Assembly (NCBI RefSeq): GCF_002754375.1
Contig: NZ_PEFF01000001.1
Location: 4,233,501 to 4,297,500, forward strand
Source: Variovorax sp. 54
Lineage (GTDB): Bacteria; Pseudomonadota; Gammaproteobacteria; Burkholderiales; Burkholderiaceae_C
Direction: 5' to 3'
Length of the DNA stretch: 64,000 bases
The translations under genes and the position numbers were made by a program. Below are positions 34,797-44,688 of this stretch, piece after piece. The number at the start of each line of letters is the position of its first letter. Within the stretch, counting starts at the first letter, position 1. The notes beneath the pieces are model-generated. The model was not told the DNA's origin. It saw only the letters and a list, made by a program, of their open reading frames with translations, and did not search any database.

Positions 34797-35597
34797 ATGA
34801 AATGCGCCGTGGAGACCTTTTCCTTGAATTCCCCTCAGCTTTCCATCCATCCCAGTCTGAAGGGCCGCACCGTGTTCGTCACCGGCGGCGGCAGCGGCAT
34901 CGGCGCGGCCATCGTCGCTGCTTTCGCAGCGCAGGGCGCGCGTGTGGCCTTCGTCGACATTGCAGAAGGTGCCAGCGCGGCGCTCGCCGCGCAGATCGCC
35001 GAGGCCGGCCACGCGGCGCCATGGTGGCGCGCCTGCGACGTGCGCGACATCGGCGCGCTGCAGCAGGCCGTGGTCGACGCGGCCGCCGAACTCGGCGACT
35101 TCGCGGTGCTGGTCAACAACGTGGCCAGCGACGACCGCCACACGCTCGAGTCGGTCACGCCCGACTACTACGACAACCGCATGGCCATCAACGAGCGGCC
35201 CGCGCTGTTCGCGATCCAGTCGGTGGTGCCGGGCATGAAGCGCCTGGGCTTCGGCTCGGTGGTCAACCTCGGCTCCACGGGCTGGCAGACCAAGGGCTCG
35301 GGCTACCCCTGCTACGCGATCGCCAAGTCGTCGGTGAACGGCCTCACGCGCGGGCTCGCGGTGGAGCTGGGCCGCGATCGCATCCGCATCAACACCGTGT
35401 CGCCCGGTTGGGTGATGACCGAGCGGCAGGTCAAGCTCTGGCTCGACGACGAGGGCGAGAAGGCGCTGCACCGCAACCAGTGCCTGCCCGACAAGCTGAT
35501 GCCCGAAGACATCGCGCGCATGGTGCTGTTCCTGGCGTCCGACGACGCGAAGATGTGCACCGCGCAGGAGTTCACGGTCGACGCCGGCTGGACCTGA
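34797..35597 (+). CDS. SDR-family aldose 1-dehydrogenase (XylB/arabinose dehydrogenase-like)
   Basis: A 266-residue short-chain dehydrogenase. The nucleotide-binding motif is TGGGSGIG; the catalytic Ser lies in NLGSTGWQTK and the Tyr-Lys pair in CYAIAKSS. Features recalling Caulobacter XylB (D-xylose dehydrogenase) are HPSLKGRTVFVTGGG, DDRHTLESVTPDY, VVPGMK and the C-terminal TAQEFTVDAGW. It should oxidise an aldose (xylose, arabinose or galactose) to its lactone, the substrate of the divergent lactonase. The start is uncertain: ATG at 34797, or a TTG at 34824 that has GGAG 11 bp upstream. It abuts the lysR stop with no gap. Confidence 0.88.
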   Translation: MKCAVETFSLNSPQLSIHPSLKGRTVFVTGGGSGIGAAIVAAFAAQGARVAFVDIAEGASAALAAQIAEAGHAAPWWRACDVRDIGALQQAVVDAAAELGDFAVLVNNVASDDRHTLESVTPDYYDNRMAINERPALFAIQSVVPGMKRLGFGSVVNLGSTGWQTKGSGYPCYAIAKSSVNGLTRGLAVELGRDRIRINTVSPGWVMTERQVKLWLDDEGEKALHRNQCLPDKLMPEDIARMVLFLASDDAKMCTAQEFTVDAGWT

Positions 35598-36557
35598 TCA
35601 GTCCATCTCCAGCTTGCGTCCGTAGACGCTCATGCTCGCCGTCTTCAGCGCTTTCATCATCACCTTCGCGGCCGGCGACAGCAGCCGGTCGGTGCGCGTG
35701 ATGATGCCGAAGGCGTCCATGTGACAGGGCATGTCCAGCGGCAGCAGCGACACGATGCCGTGCGCCGCGTAGTAGCGCGCGACGTCGGTCGCCAGCACCG
35801 CGACCATGTCGCTCTGCTGCAGCATGCGTGTGATGAACAGCAGCGCCGAGCTTTCGATGGTGTTGCTCGGCGGCGCCAGGCCTTCTTCCTGGAACATCAG
35901 CTCGAAGCGGTGCCGCAGCACGCTGCCCGCGGGCGGCACGATCCAGCCGGCGCCCACCACGTCGCGCAGCGTGAGCCCGCTCACGCCCAGCAGCGGATGG
36001 CCCGGGCGCACCAGCGCGCACACGGGTTCTTCGGTCAGCGCCTCGTAGCGCAGCTGCGACTTGTCGTGTTCGGCGAACAGCCGCGCCACGAGGATGTCGA
36101 GCTTGCCCTGTTCGAGCCGCTCGAGCAGGACCGGGCTCGTCTCGATCTCCAGTGACACGCGCAGGTCGGGCTGCTCGCGCTTGACCATCGCCACGGCCGG
36201 TGGCATCAGCGTGAGGCCCGGCGCGGTGATGGCGCCCACGTTCACCTGGCCGAGGCGCCCGGCCTTCAGTGCGGTGAGCTCGTCGTGCGCCTGGTTCAGG
36301 CTGGCCAGCGCCACGCGGGCGTGGCGGATCATGGTCTCGCCGTACCAGGTGGGCCGCATGCCGCGCGGCAGCCGGTCGAACAGCGGCACCTCGAGCACGT
36401 CTTCCAGGTCCTTCAACAACTTGGAGGCCGCGGGCTGCGTCATGTTGAGCACCTGCGCCGCGCGGTGGATGTTGCCTTCCTCGGCCAGCGCCACCAGCAA
36501 CAGCAACTGGCGGGTCTTGAGGCGGGCGCGAATGAACCAGTGGTTGTAGGTGTTCAT
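35598..36557 (-). CDS. LysR-family regulator, GbpR-like
   Basis: A 319-residue LysR regulator. The winged HTH (about residues 10-70) reads LKTRQLLLLVALAEEGNIHR, then AAQVLNMTQPAASKLLKDLE. The substrate-binding fold follows (NVGAITAPGLTLMPPAVAMV; EEPVCALVRPGHPLLG; MLQQSDMVAVLATDVARYYA). Its build and its position beside a ChvE-type transporter recall GbpR, which controls the galactose/arabinose-binding protein in Agrobacterium. It is divergent from the semialdehyde dehydrogenase and tail to tail with the sugar dehydrogenase. The 16-bp box at 36605-36620 upstream of its start, and the copy at 34774, are its likely sites. Confidence 0.9.
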   Translation of the reverse strand: MNTYNHWFIRARLKTRQLLLLVALAEEGNIHRAAQVLNMTQPAASKLLKDLEDVLEVPLFDRLPRGMRPTWYGETMIRHARVALASLNQAHDELTALKAGRLGQVNVGAITAPGLTLMPPAVAMVKREQPDLRVSLEIETSPVLLERLEQGKLDILVARLFAEHDKSQLRYEALTEEPVCALVRPGHPLLGVSGLTLRDVVGAGWIVPPAGSVLRHRFELMFQEEGLAPPSNTIESSALLFITRMLQQSDMVAVLATDVARYYAAHGIVSLLPLDMPCHMDAFGIITRTDRLLSPAAKVMMKALKTASMSVYGRKLEMD

Positions 36558-36604
36558 GAAGAGGGTGCGAACGAAGGTCTGACGGGGTTTTCCAGAATCC
36601 ACCG

Positions 36605-36661
36605 ATTGATATGCATTTTGTCTAAAAAACGATTGGATCGATATCGAAATCATTTTTAGAC
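36605..36661. promoter_or_regulatory. Composite operator between lysR and the ALDH gene
   Basis: Contains the second copy of the 16-bp box (36605-36620, ATTGATATGCATTTTG). It also has a perfect 9-bp inverted repeat GTCTAAAAA / TTTTTAGAC (36620-36628 and 36653-36661) that encloses the 10-bp palindrome TCGATATCGA (36638-36647). The nested dyads lie in an AT-rich gap between divergent genes, as expected for a LysR-type recognition plus activation site. Confidence 0.55.
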
Positions 36662-36705
36662 TTCCGCCCCAGACCCCATAACAACAGAGACAAGGCAACG
36701 CCACG

Positions 36706-38160
36706 GTGATCCACGGCGAGCTTCGGCAGAGCGTGCGCCAGTACATCAACGGCCGCTGGGAAACCAGCGCGACCACGGGTGTCAGCGTCAATCCTTCCGA
36801 CACCAGCGAGGTGGTGGCCGAGTACGCACGTGCCGACCGGCGCCAGGTCGAGTTGGCGATCCGCGCGGCCAGCGAGGCCTTCGTGCACTGGAGCCACAGC
36901 ACGCCGCAGCGGCGCGCCGATGTGCTCGACCGCATCGGCACCGAGCTGCTCGCACGCAAGGACGACCTGGGTCTGCTGCTGGCGCGCGAGGTGGGCAAGA
37001 CGCTGCCCGAGGCCGTGGCCGAGGTGGCGCGCGCGGGCCAGATCTTCAAGTTCTTCGCGGGCGAAGCCCTGCGCGGCGGCGGTGGCGAGAACGTGGCCTC
37101 GGTGCGCGCCGGCGTGCAGGTCGACGTGACGCGCGAGCCGGTCGGCGTGGTGGGCCTCATCACGCCGTGGAACACGCCCTTCGCGGTGCCGGCCTCGAAG
37201 ATCGCTGCGGCACTGGCGCATGGCAACAGCGTGGTCTTCAAGCCGGCCGAGCTGGTGCCGGCCTGCGGCTGGGCGCTGACCGACATCATCAGCCGCGCCA
37301 CGCTGCCGGCCGGCGTGTTCAACCTCGTGATGGGCAGCGGGCGCGAAGCGGGGCAGGCGCTGGTCGACAGCGCACTGGTCGATGCGCTGAGCTTCACCGG
37401 CTCGGCCGTCAATGGCGAACGCGTGCTGCAGGCCGCCGCCACACGGCGCGCCAAGGTGCAGCTGGAGATGGGCGGCAAGAACGCGCTCGTGGTGCTGGCC
37501 GATGCCGACCTCGAACGCGCCGTCGACTGCGCGGTGCAGGGCGCCTACTTTTCCAACGGCCAGCGTTGCACGGCGTCGAGCCGGCTCATCGTCGAAGCCT
37601 CTGTGCACGACGCCTTCGTGGCGCAGCTGCGCCAGCGCCTGAAGACACTGAAGATCGGCCACGCGCTGGAGCGCGGCATCGACATCGGCCCCGTCGCCGA
37701 CGAAGAGCGGCTGGCGCAGAACCTCGCATGGATCGACATCGCGCGCGAAGAGGGCGCAGAGCACGTGTGGGGCGGCGAAGCACTGCAGCGCGCCACCGCC
37801 GGCCACTACATCAGTCCCGCGCTCTTCCTGGCCAAACCCGAGCACCGCATCGCACGCGAAGAGATCTTCGGGCCGCTGGCCTGCGTGCTGCGCGCCGGCG
37901 ATTACGACGAAGCGCTCGCGTTGTGCAACGACACGCCCTTCGGCCTGTGCGCGGGCATCTGCACCAACTCGCTCAAGCACGCGATGCACTTCAGGCGCCA
38001 TGCCGTGGTCGGCATGACGATGGTCAATCTGCCGACCGCGGGGGTGGACTTTCATGTGCCCTTCGGCGGTCGCAAGGGGTCGGGCTACGGGCCGCGCGAA
38101 CAAGGGCGCCACGCCGCGGAGTTCTACACGACGGTCAAGACCGGCTACATGCTGGCCTGA
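36706..38160 (+). CDS. Aldehyde dehydrogenase, probable 2-oxoglutarate semialdehyde dehydrogenase
   Basis: A 484-residue NAD(P)+ aldehyde dehydrogenase. Catalytic Glu254 (QLEMGGKNALVV) and Cys288 (NGQRCTASS) are 34 residues apart as usual. LITPWNTPFAVPASK and FTGSAVNGERV line the cofactor site. In the non-phosphorylative pentose pathway the last step oxidises 2-oxoglutarate semialdehyde to 2-oxoglutarate; the neighbours (IlvD-type and DHDPS-like dehydratases, ChvE-type transport) support that role. The start is a GTG with a modest GAGACAAGG upstream. Substrate assignment rests on context. Confidence 0.9.
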   Translation: MIHGELRQSVRQYINGRWETSATTGVSVNPSDTSEVVAEYARADRRQVELAIRAASEAFVHWSHSTPQRRADVLDRIGTELLARKDDLGLLLAREVGKTLPEAVAEVARAGQIFKFFAGEALRGGGGENVASVRAGVQVDVTREPVGVVGLITPWNTPFAVPASKIAAALAHGNSVVFKPAELVPACGWALTDIISRATLPAGVFNLVMGSGREAGQALVDSALVDALSFTGSAVNGERVLQAAATRRAKVQLEMGGKNALVVLADADLERAVDCAVQGAYFSNGQRCTASSRLIVEASVHDAFVAQLRQRLKTLKIGHALERGIDIGPVADEERLAQNLAWIDIAREEGAEHVWGGEALQRATAGHYISPALFLAKPEHRIAREEIFGPLACVLRAGDYDEALALCNDTPFGLCAGICTNSLKHAMHFRRHAVVGMTMVNLPTAGVDFHVPFGGRKGSGYGPREQGRHAAEFYTTVKTGYMLA

Positions 38161-38221
38161 GCTGAAAGCCAACGGTTCTCGAACGGTTTCTTAAAAGCAA
38201 GTCAACAGAAGGAGACATCCC

Positions 38222-39187
38222 ATGACCATGAATCGCCGCACCCTCAACACCGCCCTGGCCGCTGCCGCGCTCGGCGGGCTGCTGCCCGTGTCCGTCTTCG
38301 CGCAGAAGAAGCTCGTGCTCGGCTTCGCGCAGGTGGGCGCCGAAAGCGAATGGCGCACGGCCAACACCGAGTCGATCAAGTCGTCGGCCAAGGAGGCGGG
38401 CATCGAGCTGAAGTTCTCCGACGCGCAGCAGAAGCAGGAAAACCAGATCAAGGCGATCCGCTCGTACATCGCGCAGAAGGTCGACGTGATCGCGTTCTCG
38501 CCCGTGGTCGAGTCGGGTTGGGAAACCGTGCTGCGCGAGGCCAAGGCCGCCAAGATTCCGGTCGTGCTGACCGACCGCTCCGTGAGCACCAAGGACGACT
38601 CGCTCTACGTGACCTTCATGGGCTCCGACTTCACCGAAGAAGGCCGCAAGGCCGGCCGCTGGCTGGTCGAGAAGATGAAGGACCAGAAGGGCGAGGTGAA
38701 CATCGTCGAGCTGCAGGGCACCGTGGGCTCGGCCCCGGCCATCGACCGCAAGAAGGGCTTCGAGGAAATCATCAAGGCCGACCCGAAGTTCAAGATCACC
38801 CGCTCGCAGACTGGCGACTTCACGCGCGCCAAGGGCAAGGAGGTGATGGAAGCCTTCCTGAAGGCCGAGGGCAAGAAGATCAACGTGCTCTACGCGCACA
38901 ACGACGACATGGCGATCGGCGCGATCCAGGCGATCGAAGAGGCGGGCCTGAAGCCCGCGAAGGACATCACCATCATCTCGATCGACGGGGTGAAGGGCGC
39001 CTTCGAAGCCATGATCGCCGGCAAGCTCAACGTGTCGGTGGAATGCAGCCCGCTGCTCGGGCCGCAGCTCATGAGCGCGGTGAAAGACATCAAGGCCGGC
39101 AAGACGCTGCCCAAGCGCATCGTCACGGAAGAAGGCATCTTCCCGATGGAAGTCGCCGCCAAAGAATTCCCCAACCGCAAATATTGA
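38222..39187 (+). CDS. ytfQ: Sugar ABC transporter periplasmic binding protein, YtfQ-like
   Basis: A 321-residue periplasmic binding protein. A Tat/Sec-like signal (MTMNRRTLNTALAAAALGGL, cleavage after VFAQ) precedes KKLVLGFAQVGAESEWRTAN. The pattern AFSPVVESGWETVLREAKAA with IPVVLTDR closely recalls E. coli YtfQ, the galactofuranose-binding protein. The gene has AGGAGA seven bases before the ATG. The matching ATPase and permeases (43144-47097) are separated from it by the chvE-ggu genes, so the two importer systems are interleaved. Confidence 0.9.
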   Translation: MTMNRRTLNTALAAAALGGLLPVSVFAQKKLVLGFAQVGAESEWRTANTESIKSSAKEAGIELKFSDAQQKQENQIKAIRSYIAQKVDVIAFSPVVESGWETVLREAKAAKIPVVLTDRSVSTKDDSLYVTFMGSDFTEEGRKAGRWLVEKMKDQKGEVNIVELQGTVGSAPAIDRKKGFEEIIKADPKFKITRSQTGDFTRAKGKEVMEAFLKAEGKKINVLYAHNDDMAIGAIQAIEEAGLKPAKDITIISIDGVKGAFEAMIAGKLNVSVECSPLLGPQLMSAVKDIKAGKTLPKRIVTEEGIFPMEVAAKEFPNRKY

Positions 39188-39190
39188 GTA

Positions 39191-39282
39191 CTCCCCCAGG
39201 CTACGCGCACTTCGTGTCGCTTCGCCAACCCCCTCGCCGGGGGCAACACCAGCGGCCCGGCAAAGCCGGTTCCGCGGTGTTC
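39191..39282. repeat. Intergenic repeat element between two binding-protein genes
   Basis: This 92-bp stretch has the look of a dispersed intergenic repeat: a CCCCCTCGCCGGGGG hairpin, a CCGGCAAAGCCGG stem-loop, and the phrase CTACGCGCACTTCGTGTCGC. From memory, similar text is common between genes in Comamonadaceae. It lies four bases after the ytfQ stop and ends 38 bp before the chvE start; it may limit read-through or stabilise the upstream mRNA. Confidence 0.5.
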
Positions 39283-39320
39283 CTTGAAAAAGACAGTACC
39301 CACTTGGAGCTCATCGCACC

Positions 39321-40391
39321 ATGAAACGAAAATTCCTCAAAGCCTCGCTCGCAGGCCTCGCCTTTGCCGTCGTCGGCTTCACGCCGATGGCCCATGCGCA
39401 GGACAAGGGTCTCATCGCCATCTCGATGCCCACCAAGTCGTCGGCCCGCTGGATCGCCGACGGCGCCAACATGGTCAAGTACTTCAAGGACAAGGGCTAC
39501 AAGACCGACCTGCAGTACGCCGACGACGACATTCCGAACCAGCTCGCGCAGATCGAGAACATGGTGACCAAGGGCTCGAAGGTGCTGGTCATTGCGGCCA
39601 TCGACGGCACCACGCTCTCCGACGTGCTGCAGAAGGCCGCTGACAAGGGCGTGAAGGTCATCGCCTACGACCGGCTCATCAAGGGCTCGAAGAACGTCGA
39701 CTACTACGCCACCTTCGACAACTTCCAGGTCGGCGTGCTGCAGGCGCAATCGATCGAAGCGGCGTTGGGCCTGAAGAGCGGCAAGGGCCCGTTCAACATC
39801 GAGCTGTTCGGCGGTTCGCCCGACGACAACAACGCTTTCTTCTTCTACAACGGCGCGATGTCGGTGCTCAAGCCCTACATCGACAGCGGCAAGCTGGTGG
39901 TGCGCAGCAAGCAGATGGGCATGGACAAGGTCGGCACGCTGCGCTGGGACGGCGCGGTGGCGCAGGCGCGCATGGACAACCTGCTGTCGGCCTATTACAC
40001 GAAGAACCGCGTGGATGCGGTGCTGTCGCCGTACGACGGGCTGTCGATCGGCATCCTCTCGTCGCTCAAGGGCGTGGGCTACGGCTCGGGCTCGCAGCCG
40101 ATGCCGGTGGTGTCGGGGCAGGACGCCGAGATTCCGTCGGTCAAGTCGATCCTGCGCAAGGAGCAAAGCTCCACCGTGTTCAAGGACACGCGCGAACTCG
40201 CCAAGGTGACGGTGGCGATGGCCGACGCCATGCTCTCGGGCAAGACGCCCGAGGTGAACGACACCAAGACCTACAACAACGGCATCAAGGTCGTGCCCTC
40301 GTACCTGCTCAAGCCGGTGAGCGTGGACGCATCGAACTGGAAGACGGTGCTGGTCGACAGCGGCTACTACAAGGAAAGCCAGGTCAAGTGA
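39321..40391 (+). CDS. chvE: Multiple-sugar-binding periplasmic protein, ChvE-like
   Basis: A 356-residue periplasmic protein with signal [20 protein letters not shown] and cleavage at AHA-Q. Mature motifs such as [37 protein letters not shown] and [20 protein letters not shown] are those of ChvE, which binds arabinose, galactose, glucose and xylose in plant-associated bacteria. The stop overlaps the GTG start of gguA. It probably delivers the pentose or galactose that the flanking enzymes oxidise. Confidence 0.93.
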   Translation: MKRKFLKASLAGLAFAVVGFTPMAHAQDKGLIAISMPTKSSARWIADGANMVKYFKDKGYKTDLQYADDDIPNQLAQIENMVTKGSKVLVIAAIDGTTLSDVLQKAADKGVKVIAYDRLIKGSKNVDYYATFDNFQVGVLQAQSIEAALGLKSGKGPFNIELFGGSPDDNNAFFFYNGAMSVLKPYIDSGKLVVRSKQMGMDKVGTLRWDGAVAQARMDNLLSAYYTKNRVDAVLSPYDGLSIGILSSLKGVGYGSGSQPMPVVSGQDAEIPSVKSILRKEQSSTVFKDTRELAKVTVAMADAMLSGKTPEVNDTKTYNNGIKVVPSYLLKPVSVDASNWKTVLVDSGYYKESQVK

Positions 40392-41947
40392 GCCAGGACG
40401 GCGAACGCACGATCCTCGAGATGCGCGGGATCACCAAGACGTTTCCCGGGGTCAAGGCCCTGAGCAACGTCAACCTCGCCGTGCGCGCGGGCGAGATCCA
40501 TGCGGTGGTCGGCGAGAACGGCGCGGGCAAGTCGACGCTCATGAAGGTGCTGAGCGGCGTCTACCCGTGCGACTCGTACACCGGAGAGATCCATTTCGAG
40601 GGCGAGCTGCGCCGCTTCAAGACGATCGCCGACAGCGAGAAGCTCGGCATCATCATCATTCACCAGGAGCTGGCGCTGGTACCGCTGCTCTCGATTGCCG
40701 AGAACCTGTTTCTCGGCAACGAGATCGCGACCGGCGGCGTGATCGACTGGTTCGCCGCCTATGCGAAGACGCGCGAGCTGCTCGCCAAGGTGGGCCTGAA
40801 GGAGTTGCCCACCACGCTCGTGACCGACCTGGGCGTGGGCAAGCAGCAGCTGGTGGAAATTGCGAAAGCGCTGGCCAAGGAGGTGAAGCTCCTGATCCTC
40901 GACGAGCCCACCGCTAGCCTCAATGAGAACGACAGCGATGCGCTCTTGATGCTGCTGCTCGAACTGAAGCGGCAGGGCATCGCGTCGATCCTCATCTCGC
41001 ACAAGCTCAACGAGATCGCCAAGGTGGCCGACGCGATCACCGTGCTGCGCGACGGCGCGACGGTGGAAACGATGGACTGCGCCAAGCAGGCGATCAGCGA
41101 AGACCGCATCATCCGCGGCATGGTGGGCCGCGACATGGAACACCGCTACCCGCAGCGCTCGCCGAAGATCGGCGAGACGGTGCTCGAAGTGCGCGACTGG
41201 CGCGTGCACCACGCGCTGCACGCCGACCGCGAGCAGATCAAGGGCGTGAACCTCCATGTGCGCCAGGGTGAAATCGTCGGCATCGCCGGCCTCATGGGCG
41301 CGGGCCGCACCGAACTGGCGATGAGCGTGTTCGGCAAGTCGTACGGCCAACGCATCAGCGGCTCGGTGCTCATGCACGGCAAGCCGGTGGACGTGAGCAC
41401 CGTGCGCAAGGCCATCGACCACGGCATTGCCTACGTCACCGAAGACCGCAAGGGCCTCGGGCTGGTGCTGGAGGAAGGCATCCGCAAGAACATCAGCCTC
41501 GCGAACCTCGATGCGATTGCCGAACGCGCGGTGATCGACGACGGCCGTGAGTTCAAGGTGGCCAACGACTACAAGAAGTCGCTGAACATCCGCTGTTCGG
41601 GCGTCGAGCAGCTCGTGGTCAACCTGTCGGGCGGCAACCAGCAGAAGGTGGTGCTGAGCAAGTGGCTCTTCACCAAGCCCGAACTGCTGATACTGGACGA
41701 ACCCACGCGCGGCATCGACGTGGGCGCCAAGTACGAGATCTACACCATCATCGACCAGCTCGCGAGCGAGGGCAAAGGCATTCTCATGATCTCTTCCGAA
41801 CTGCCGGAGTTGCTCGGCATGTGCGACCGCATCTACGTGATGAACGAGGGCCGCTTCGTGGCCGAGTTCACGGCGGCCGAGGCGTCGCAGGAGCGCATCA
41901 TGCATGCGATCGTCAGCGCAGGGAGTTCTGTCCATGTCGCCGCCTGA
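40388..41947 (+). CDS. gguA: Sugar ABC transporter ATP-binding protein, GguA-like
   Basis: A 519-residue protein with two tandem ATPase domains, as in CUT2 importers. The first has Walker [10 protein letters not shown] and Walker [12 protein letters not shown]. The second has a divergent P-loop ([13 protein letters not shown]), the signature [15 protein letters not shown] and Walker [15 protein letters not shown]. The GTG start overlaps the chvE stop by 4 bp, and its 3' end overlaps the permease start by 14 bp, so the three are translationally coupled. Confidence 0.94.
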   Translation: MSQDGERTILEMRGITKTFPGVKALSNVNLAVRAGEIHAVVGENGAGKSTLMKVLSGVYPCDSYTGEIHFEGELRRFKTIADSEKLGIIIIHQELALVPLLSIAENLFLGNEIATGGVIDWFAAYAKTRELLAKVGLKELPTTLVTDLGVGKQQLVEIAKALAKEVKLLILDEPTASLNENDSDALLMLLLELKRQGIASILISHKLNEIAKVADAITVLRDGATVETMDCAKQAISEDRIIRGMVGRDMEHRYPQRSPKIGETVLEVRDWRVHHALHADREQIKGVNLHVRQGEIVGIAGLMGAGRTELAMSVFGKSYGQRISGSVLMHGKPVDVSTVRKAIDHGIAYVTEDRKGLGLVLEEGIRKNISLANLDAIAERAVIDDGREFKVANDYKKSLNIRCSGVEQLVVNLSGGNQQKVVLSKWLFTKPELLILDEPTRGIDVGAKYEIYTIIDQLASEGKGILMISSELPELLGMCDRIYVMNEGRFVAEFTAAEASQERIMHAIVSAGSSVHVAA

Positions 41948-43139
41948 AGCCAACGCAGTGCAGGGCGCCGCCCCCGTGGCAGCGAAGCTCCACGTGGGCT
42001 TCCTGAAGAACAACCTGCGCGAGTACGGCATGCTGATCTCGCTGGTCGCGATCATGGTGCTGTTCCAGGTGCTGACCGACGGCACGCTCTTGCGGCCGCT
42101 GAACCTCACCAACCTGCTGCTGCAGAACAGCTACGTCGTCATCATGGCGCTGGGCATGCTGCTGGTGATCGTGGCGGGGCACATCGACCTGTCGGTGGGC
42201 TCGGTCTGCGGCTTCATCGGCGCGCTCGCGGCGGTGCTGATGGTGGAGTACGAATGGCACTTCGTGCCGACGGCCCTCATCAGCATCGCGGCGGGTGCCG
42301 TCATCGGTGCGGCGCAGGGCTGGTTCGTGGCCTTCCGCAAGATCCCGTCGTTCATCGTCACGCTCGCGGGCATGCTGGTGTTCAAGGGGCTCACGCTGGC
42401 GCTGCTCGCGGGGCAGTCGGTGGGGCCGTTTCCGGTGGAGTTCCAGCGCCTGAGTTCGGGCTTCATTCCCGATCCGCTGGGCGGCGACACGGTGCGCACC
42501 ACCTCGCTGGTCGTGGGCGCCCTCGCGGCCGCGGCGCTGGTGTTCTTCAAGCTGCGCGGGCGCGCCAAGCTCAAGGCGCATGGCATGGAGCAGGAGCCTT
42601 ACGCCTTCTTCCTCGTGAAGAACCTGTTCTTCGCGGCGATCATCCTGTTCTTCAGCTACCTGCTCTCGACCTACAAGGGCCTGCCCAATGTGCTGATCGT
42701 GATGGCGGTGCTGATCGTGGTGTACGACTTCGTCACCAACCGCACGACCATCGGCCGTCGCATCTATGCGCTCGGCGGCAACGAGAAGGCGGCGCGGCTG
42801 TCGGGCGTGAAGACGCAGCGGCTCGCGTTCCTCACCTTCGTGAACATGGGCGCGCTGGCGGCGCTCGCGGGCCTCGTGTTCGCGGCGCGCCTGAACACCG
42901 CCACGCCCAAGGCGGGCCTGGGCTTCGAGCTCGATGTGATTGCTGCCTGCTTCATCGGCGGCGCCTCGGCCTCGGGTGGCGTGGGCCGGGTGATGGGCGC
43001 GGTGATCGGCGCCTTCATCATGGGCGTGATGAACAACGGCATGTCGATCCTGGGGATCGGCATCGACTACCAGCAGGTCATCAAGGGTCTGGTGCTGCTG
43101 GCGGCGGTGTTCATCGACGTCTACAACAAGAACAAGTAG
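41934..43139 (+). CDS. gguB: Sugar ABC transporter permease, GguB-like
   Basis: A 401-residue CUT2 permease with about 10-12 predicted helices. Family motifs are [40 protein letters not shown] and [20 protein letters not shown]. The length, with an extra loop around residue 200 ([20 protein letters not shown]), fits GguB/XylH-type permeases. The ATG at 41934 is inside the end of gguA. It works with ChvE and GguA. Confidence 0.93.
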   Translation: MSPPEANAVQGAAPVAAKLHVGFLKNNLREYGMLISLVAIMVLFQVLTDGTLLRPLNLTNLLLQNSYVVIMALGMLLVIVAGHIDLSVGSVCGFIGALAAVLMVEYEWHFVPTALISIAAGAVIGAAQGWFVAFRKIPSFIVTLAGMLVFKGLTLALLAGQSVGPFPVEFQRLSSGFIPDPLGGDTVRTTSLVVGALAAAALVFFKLRGRAKLKAHGMEQEPYAFFLVKNLFFAAIILFFSYLLSTYKGLPNVLIVMAVLIVVYDFVTNRTTIGRRIYALGGNEKAARLSGVKTQRLAFLTFVNMGALAALAGLVFAARLNTATPKAGLGFELDVIAACFIGGASASGGVGRVMGAVIGAFIMGVMNNGMSILGIGIDYQQVIKGLVLLAAVFIDVYNKNK

Positions 43140-43143
43140 ACGC

Positions 43144-44664
43144 ATGACCGAGCGCGCCGCCACCCCCGTGCTGGAACTGCGGGGCATCCACAAGCGCTTC
43201 AGCGGCATCGCCGTGCTGAACGACGTCCAGCTCAAGCTCTACCCGGGCGAGATCCACGCGCTGATGGGGCAGAACGGTGCGGGCAAGTCGACGCTCATCA
43301 AGGTGCTCACGGGCGTGCTGCCGTCGAGCGGCGGCGAGATGTTCTTCGACGGCCAGGCCATCCGGCCCGGCTCGCCGCTGGAGGCGCAGAAGCTGGGCAT
43401 CAGCACGGTCTACCAGGAAGTGAACCTGTGCCCGAACCTCTCGGTGGCGGAGAACGTGTTCGCGGGGCGCTATCCGCGCTGCGGCGCGCTGCAAGGCTTT
43501 CGCATCGACTGGGCTTCTGTGAACCGCCGGGCAGAAGAGCTGCTCGCGCGCATCGGGCTGGACATCGACGTGACGCGCTTGCTGTCGAGCTATTCGGTCG
43601 CGGTGCAGCAGATGGTGGCGATCGCGCGTGCGCTCGGTGTGTCGTCGAAGGTGCTGATCCTCGATGAGCCGACTTCTAGCCTCGACGACGACGAGGTCGA
43701 GAAGCTGTTCGAGGTGCTGCGGCGGCTGCGCGGCGAGGGGCTCGCGATCGTCTTCGTGACGCACTTTCTCAACCAGATGTATGCGGTGTCGGACCGGATC
43801 ACGGTGCTGCGCAATGGCAATTGGGTGGGCGAGTGGCGCGCGGCGGATCTCGGACCGCAGGCGCTGATCGCGGCGATGTTGGGGCGCGAGTTGGCGGCGC
43901 AATCGGCGCGGCCTGCGGCACTGCCGGCGTTCGATGAAGCGGCTGCCGCTTTGTTGCAGGCCGAAGGGTTGGGGCAGGCGGGGCAGTTGCAGGCGACCGA
44001 TCTGCGCGTGCGTGCCGGTGAGGTGGTCGGCATCGCGGGGCTGCTGGGTGCGGGGCGCACCGAACTCGCGCGGCTGCTGTTCGGGCTCGAATCGCCGGAC
44101 CGTGGCGTGCTGAAGATTGACGGCCGTTCGGTCAGCTTCTCGAATCCGGCCGATGCGATCCGAGAGGGTCTCGCGCTGTGCCCTGAAGAACGCAAGACCG
44201 ATGGCATCGTGGCCGAGTTGTCGGTGCGCGAGAACATCGCGCTCGCATTGCAGGCCCGGTTGGGCACGCGGAAGTTTCTTTCGCACGCCGAGCAGACTGC
44301 GATGGCCGAGCGCTTCGTCGCTTCGCTGGGCATCAAGACGGCGAGCGTCGAAACGCCGATCGGCCTGCTGTCGGGCGGCAACCAGCAGAAGGCCATGATC
44401 GCGCGCTGGCTTGCGACCGAGCCGCGCCTGTTGATCCTCGATGAGCCCACGCGCGGCATCGACGTCGCTGCCAAGCAGGAAATCATGGAAGAGATCCTGC
44501 GGCTCGCGCATGCGGGCATGGCGGTGATTTTTATCTCGTCGGAAATGAGCGAGGTGGTGCGCGTGGCGCATCGCATCGTGGTGCTGCGCGATCGGCAGAA
44601 GGTGGGCGAACTGCCGGGCGGTTCGACCGAGGACGAGGTGTACGAAATGATTGCTGCCGCATGA
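43144..44664 (+). CDS. ytfR: Sugar ABC transporter ATP-binding protein, YtfR-like
   Basis: A 506-residue two-domain CUT2 ATPase. Domain 1 has Walker A GQNGAGKST and Walker B VLILDEPTSSLDDDEVEKLF; domain 2 has [38 protein letters not shown] and [32 protein letters not shown] is typical of YtfR. It begins four bases after gguB, so it joins the same transcript. It should energise the YtfT/YjfF permeases with YtfQ as receptor. The 3' end is followed by the repeat cluster. Confidence 0.92.
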   Translation: MTERAATPVLELRGIHKRFSGIAVLNDVQLKLYPGEIHALMGQNGAGKSTLIKVLTGVLPSSGGEMFFDGQAIRPGSPLEAQKLGISTVYQEVNLCPNLSVAENVFAGRYPRCGALQGFRIDWASVNRRAEELLARIGLDIDVTRLLSSYSVAVQQMVAIARALGVSSKVLILDEPTSSLDDDEVEKLFEVLRRLRGEGLAIVFVTHFLNQMYAVSDRITVLRNGNWVGEWRAADLGPQALIAAMLGRELAAQSARPAALPAFDEAAAALLQAEGLGQAGQLQATDLRVRAGEVVGIAGLLGAGRTELARLLFGLESPDRGVLKIDGRSVSFSNPADAIREGLALCPEERKTDGIVAELSVRENIALALQARLGTRKFLSHAEQTAMAERFVASLGIKTASVETPIGLLSGGNQQKAMIARWLATEPRLLILDEPTRGIDVAAKQEIMEEILRLAHAGMAVIFISSEMSEVVRVAHRIVVLRDRQKVGELPGGSTEDEVYEMIAAA

Positions 44665-44688
44665 CGCACGTGCTGTCTCCGTGTTGTC

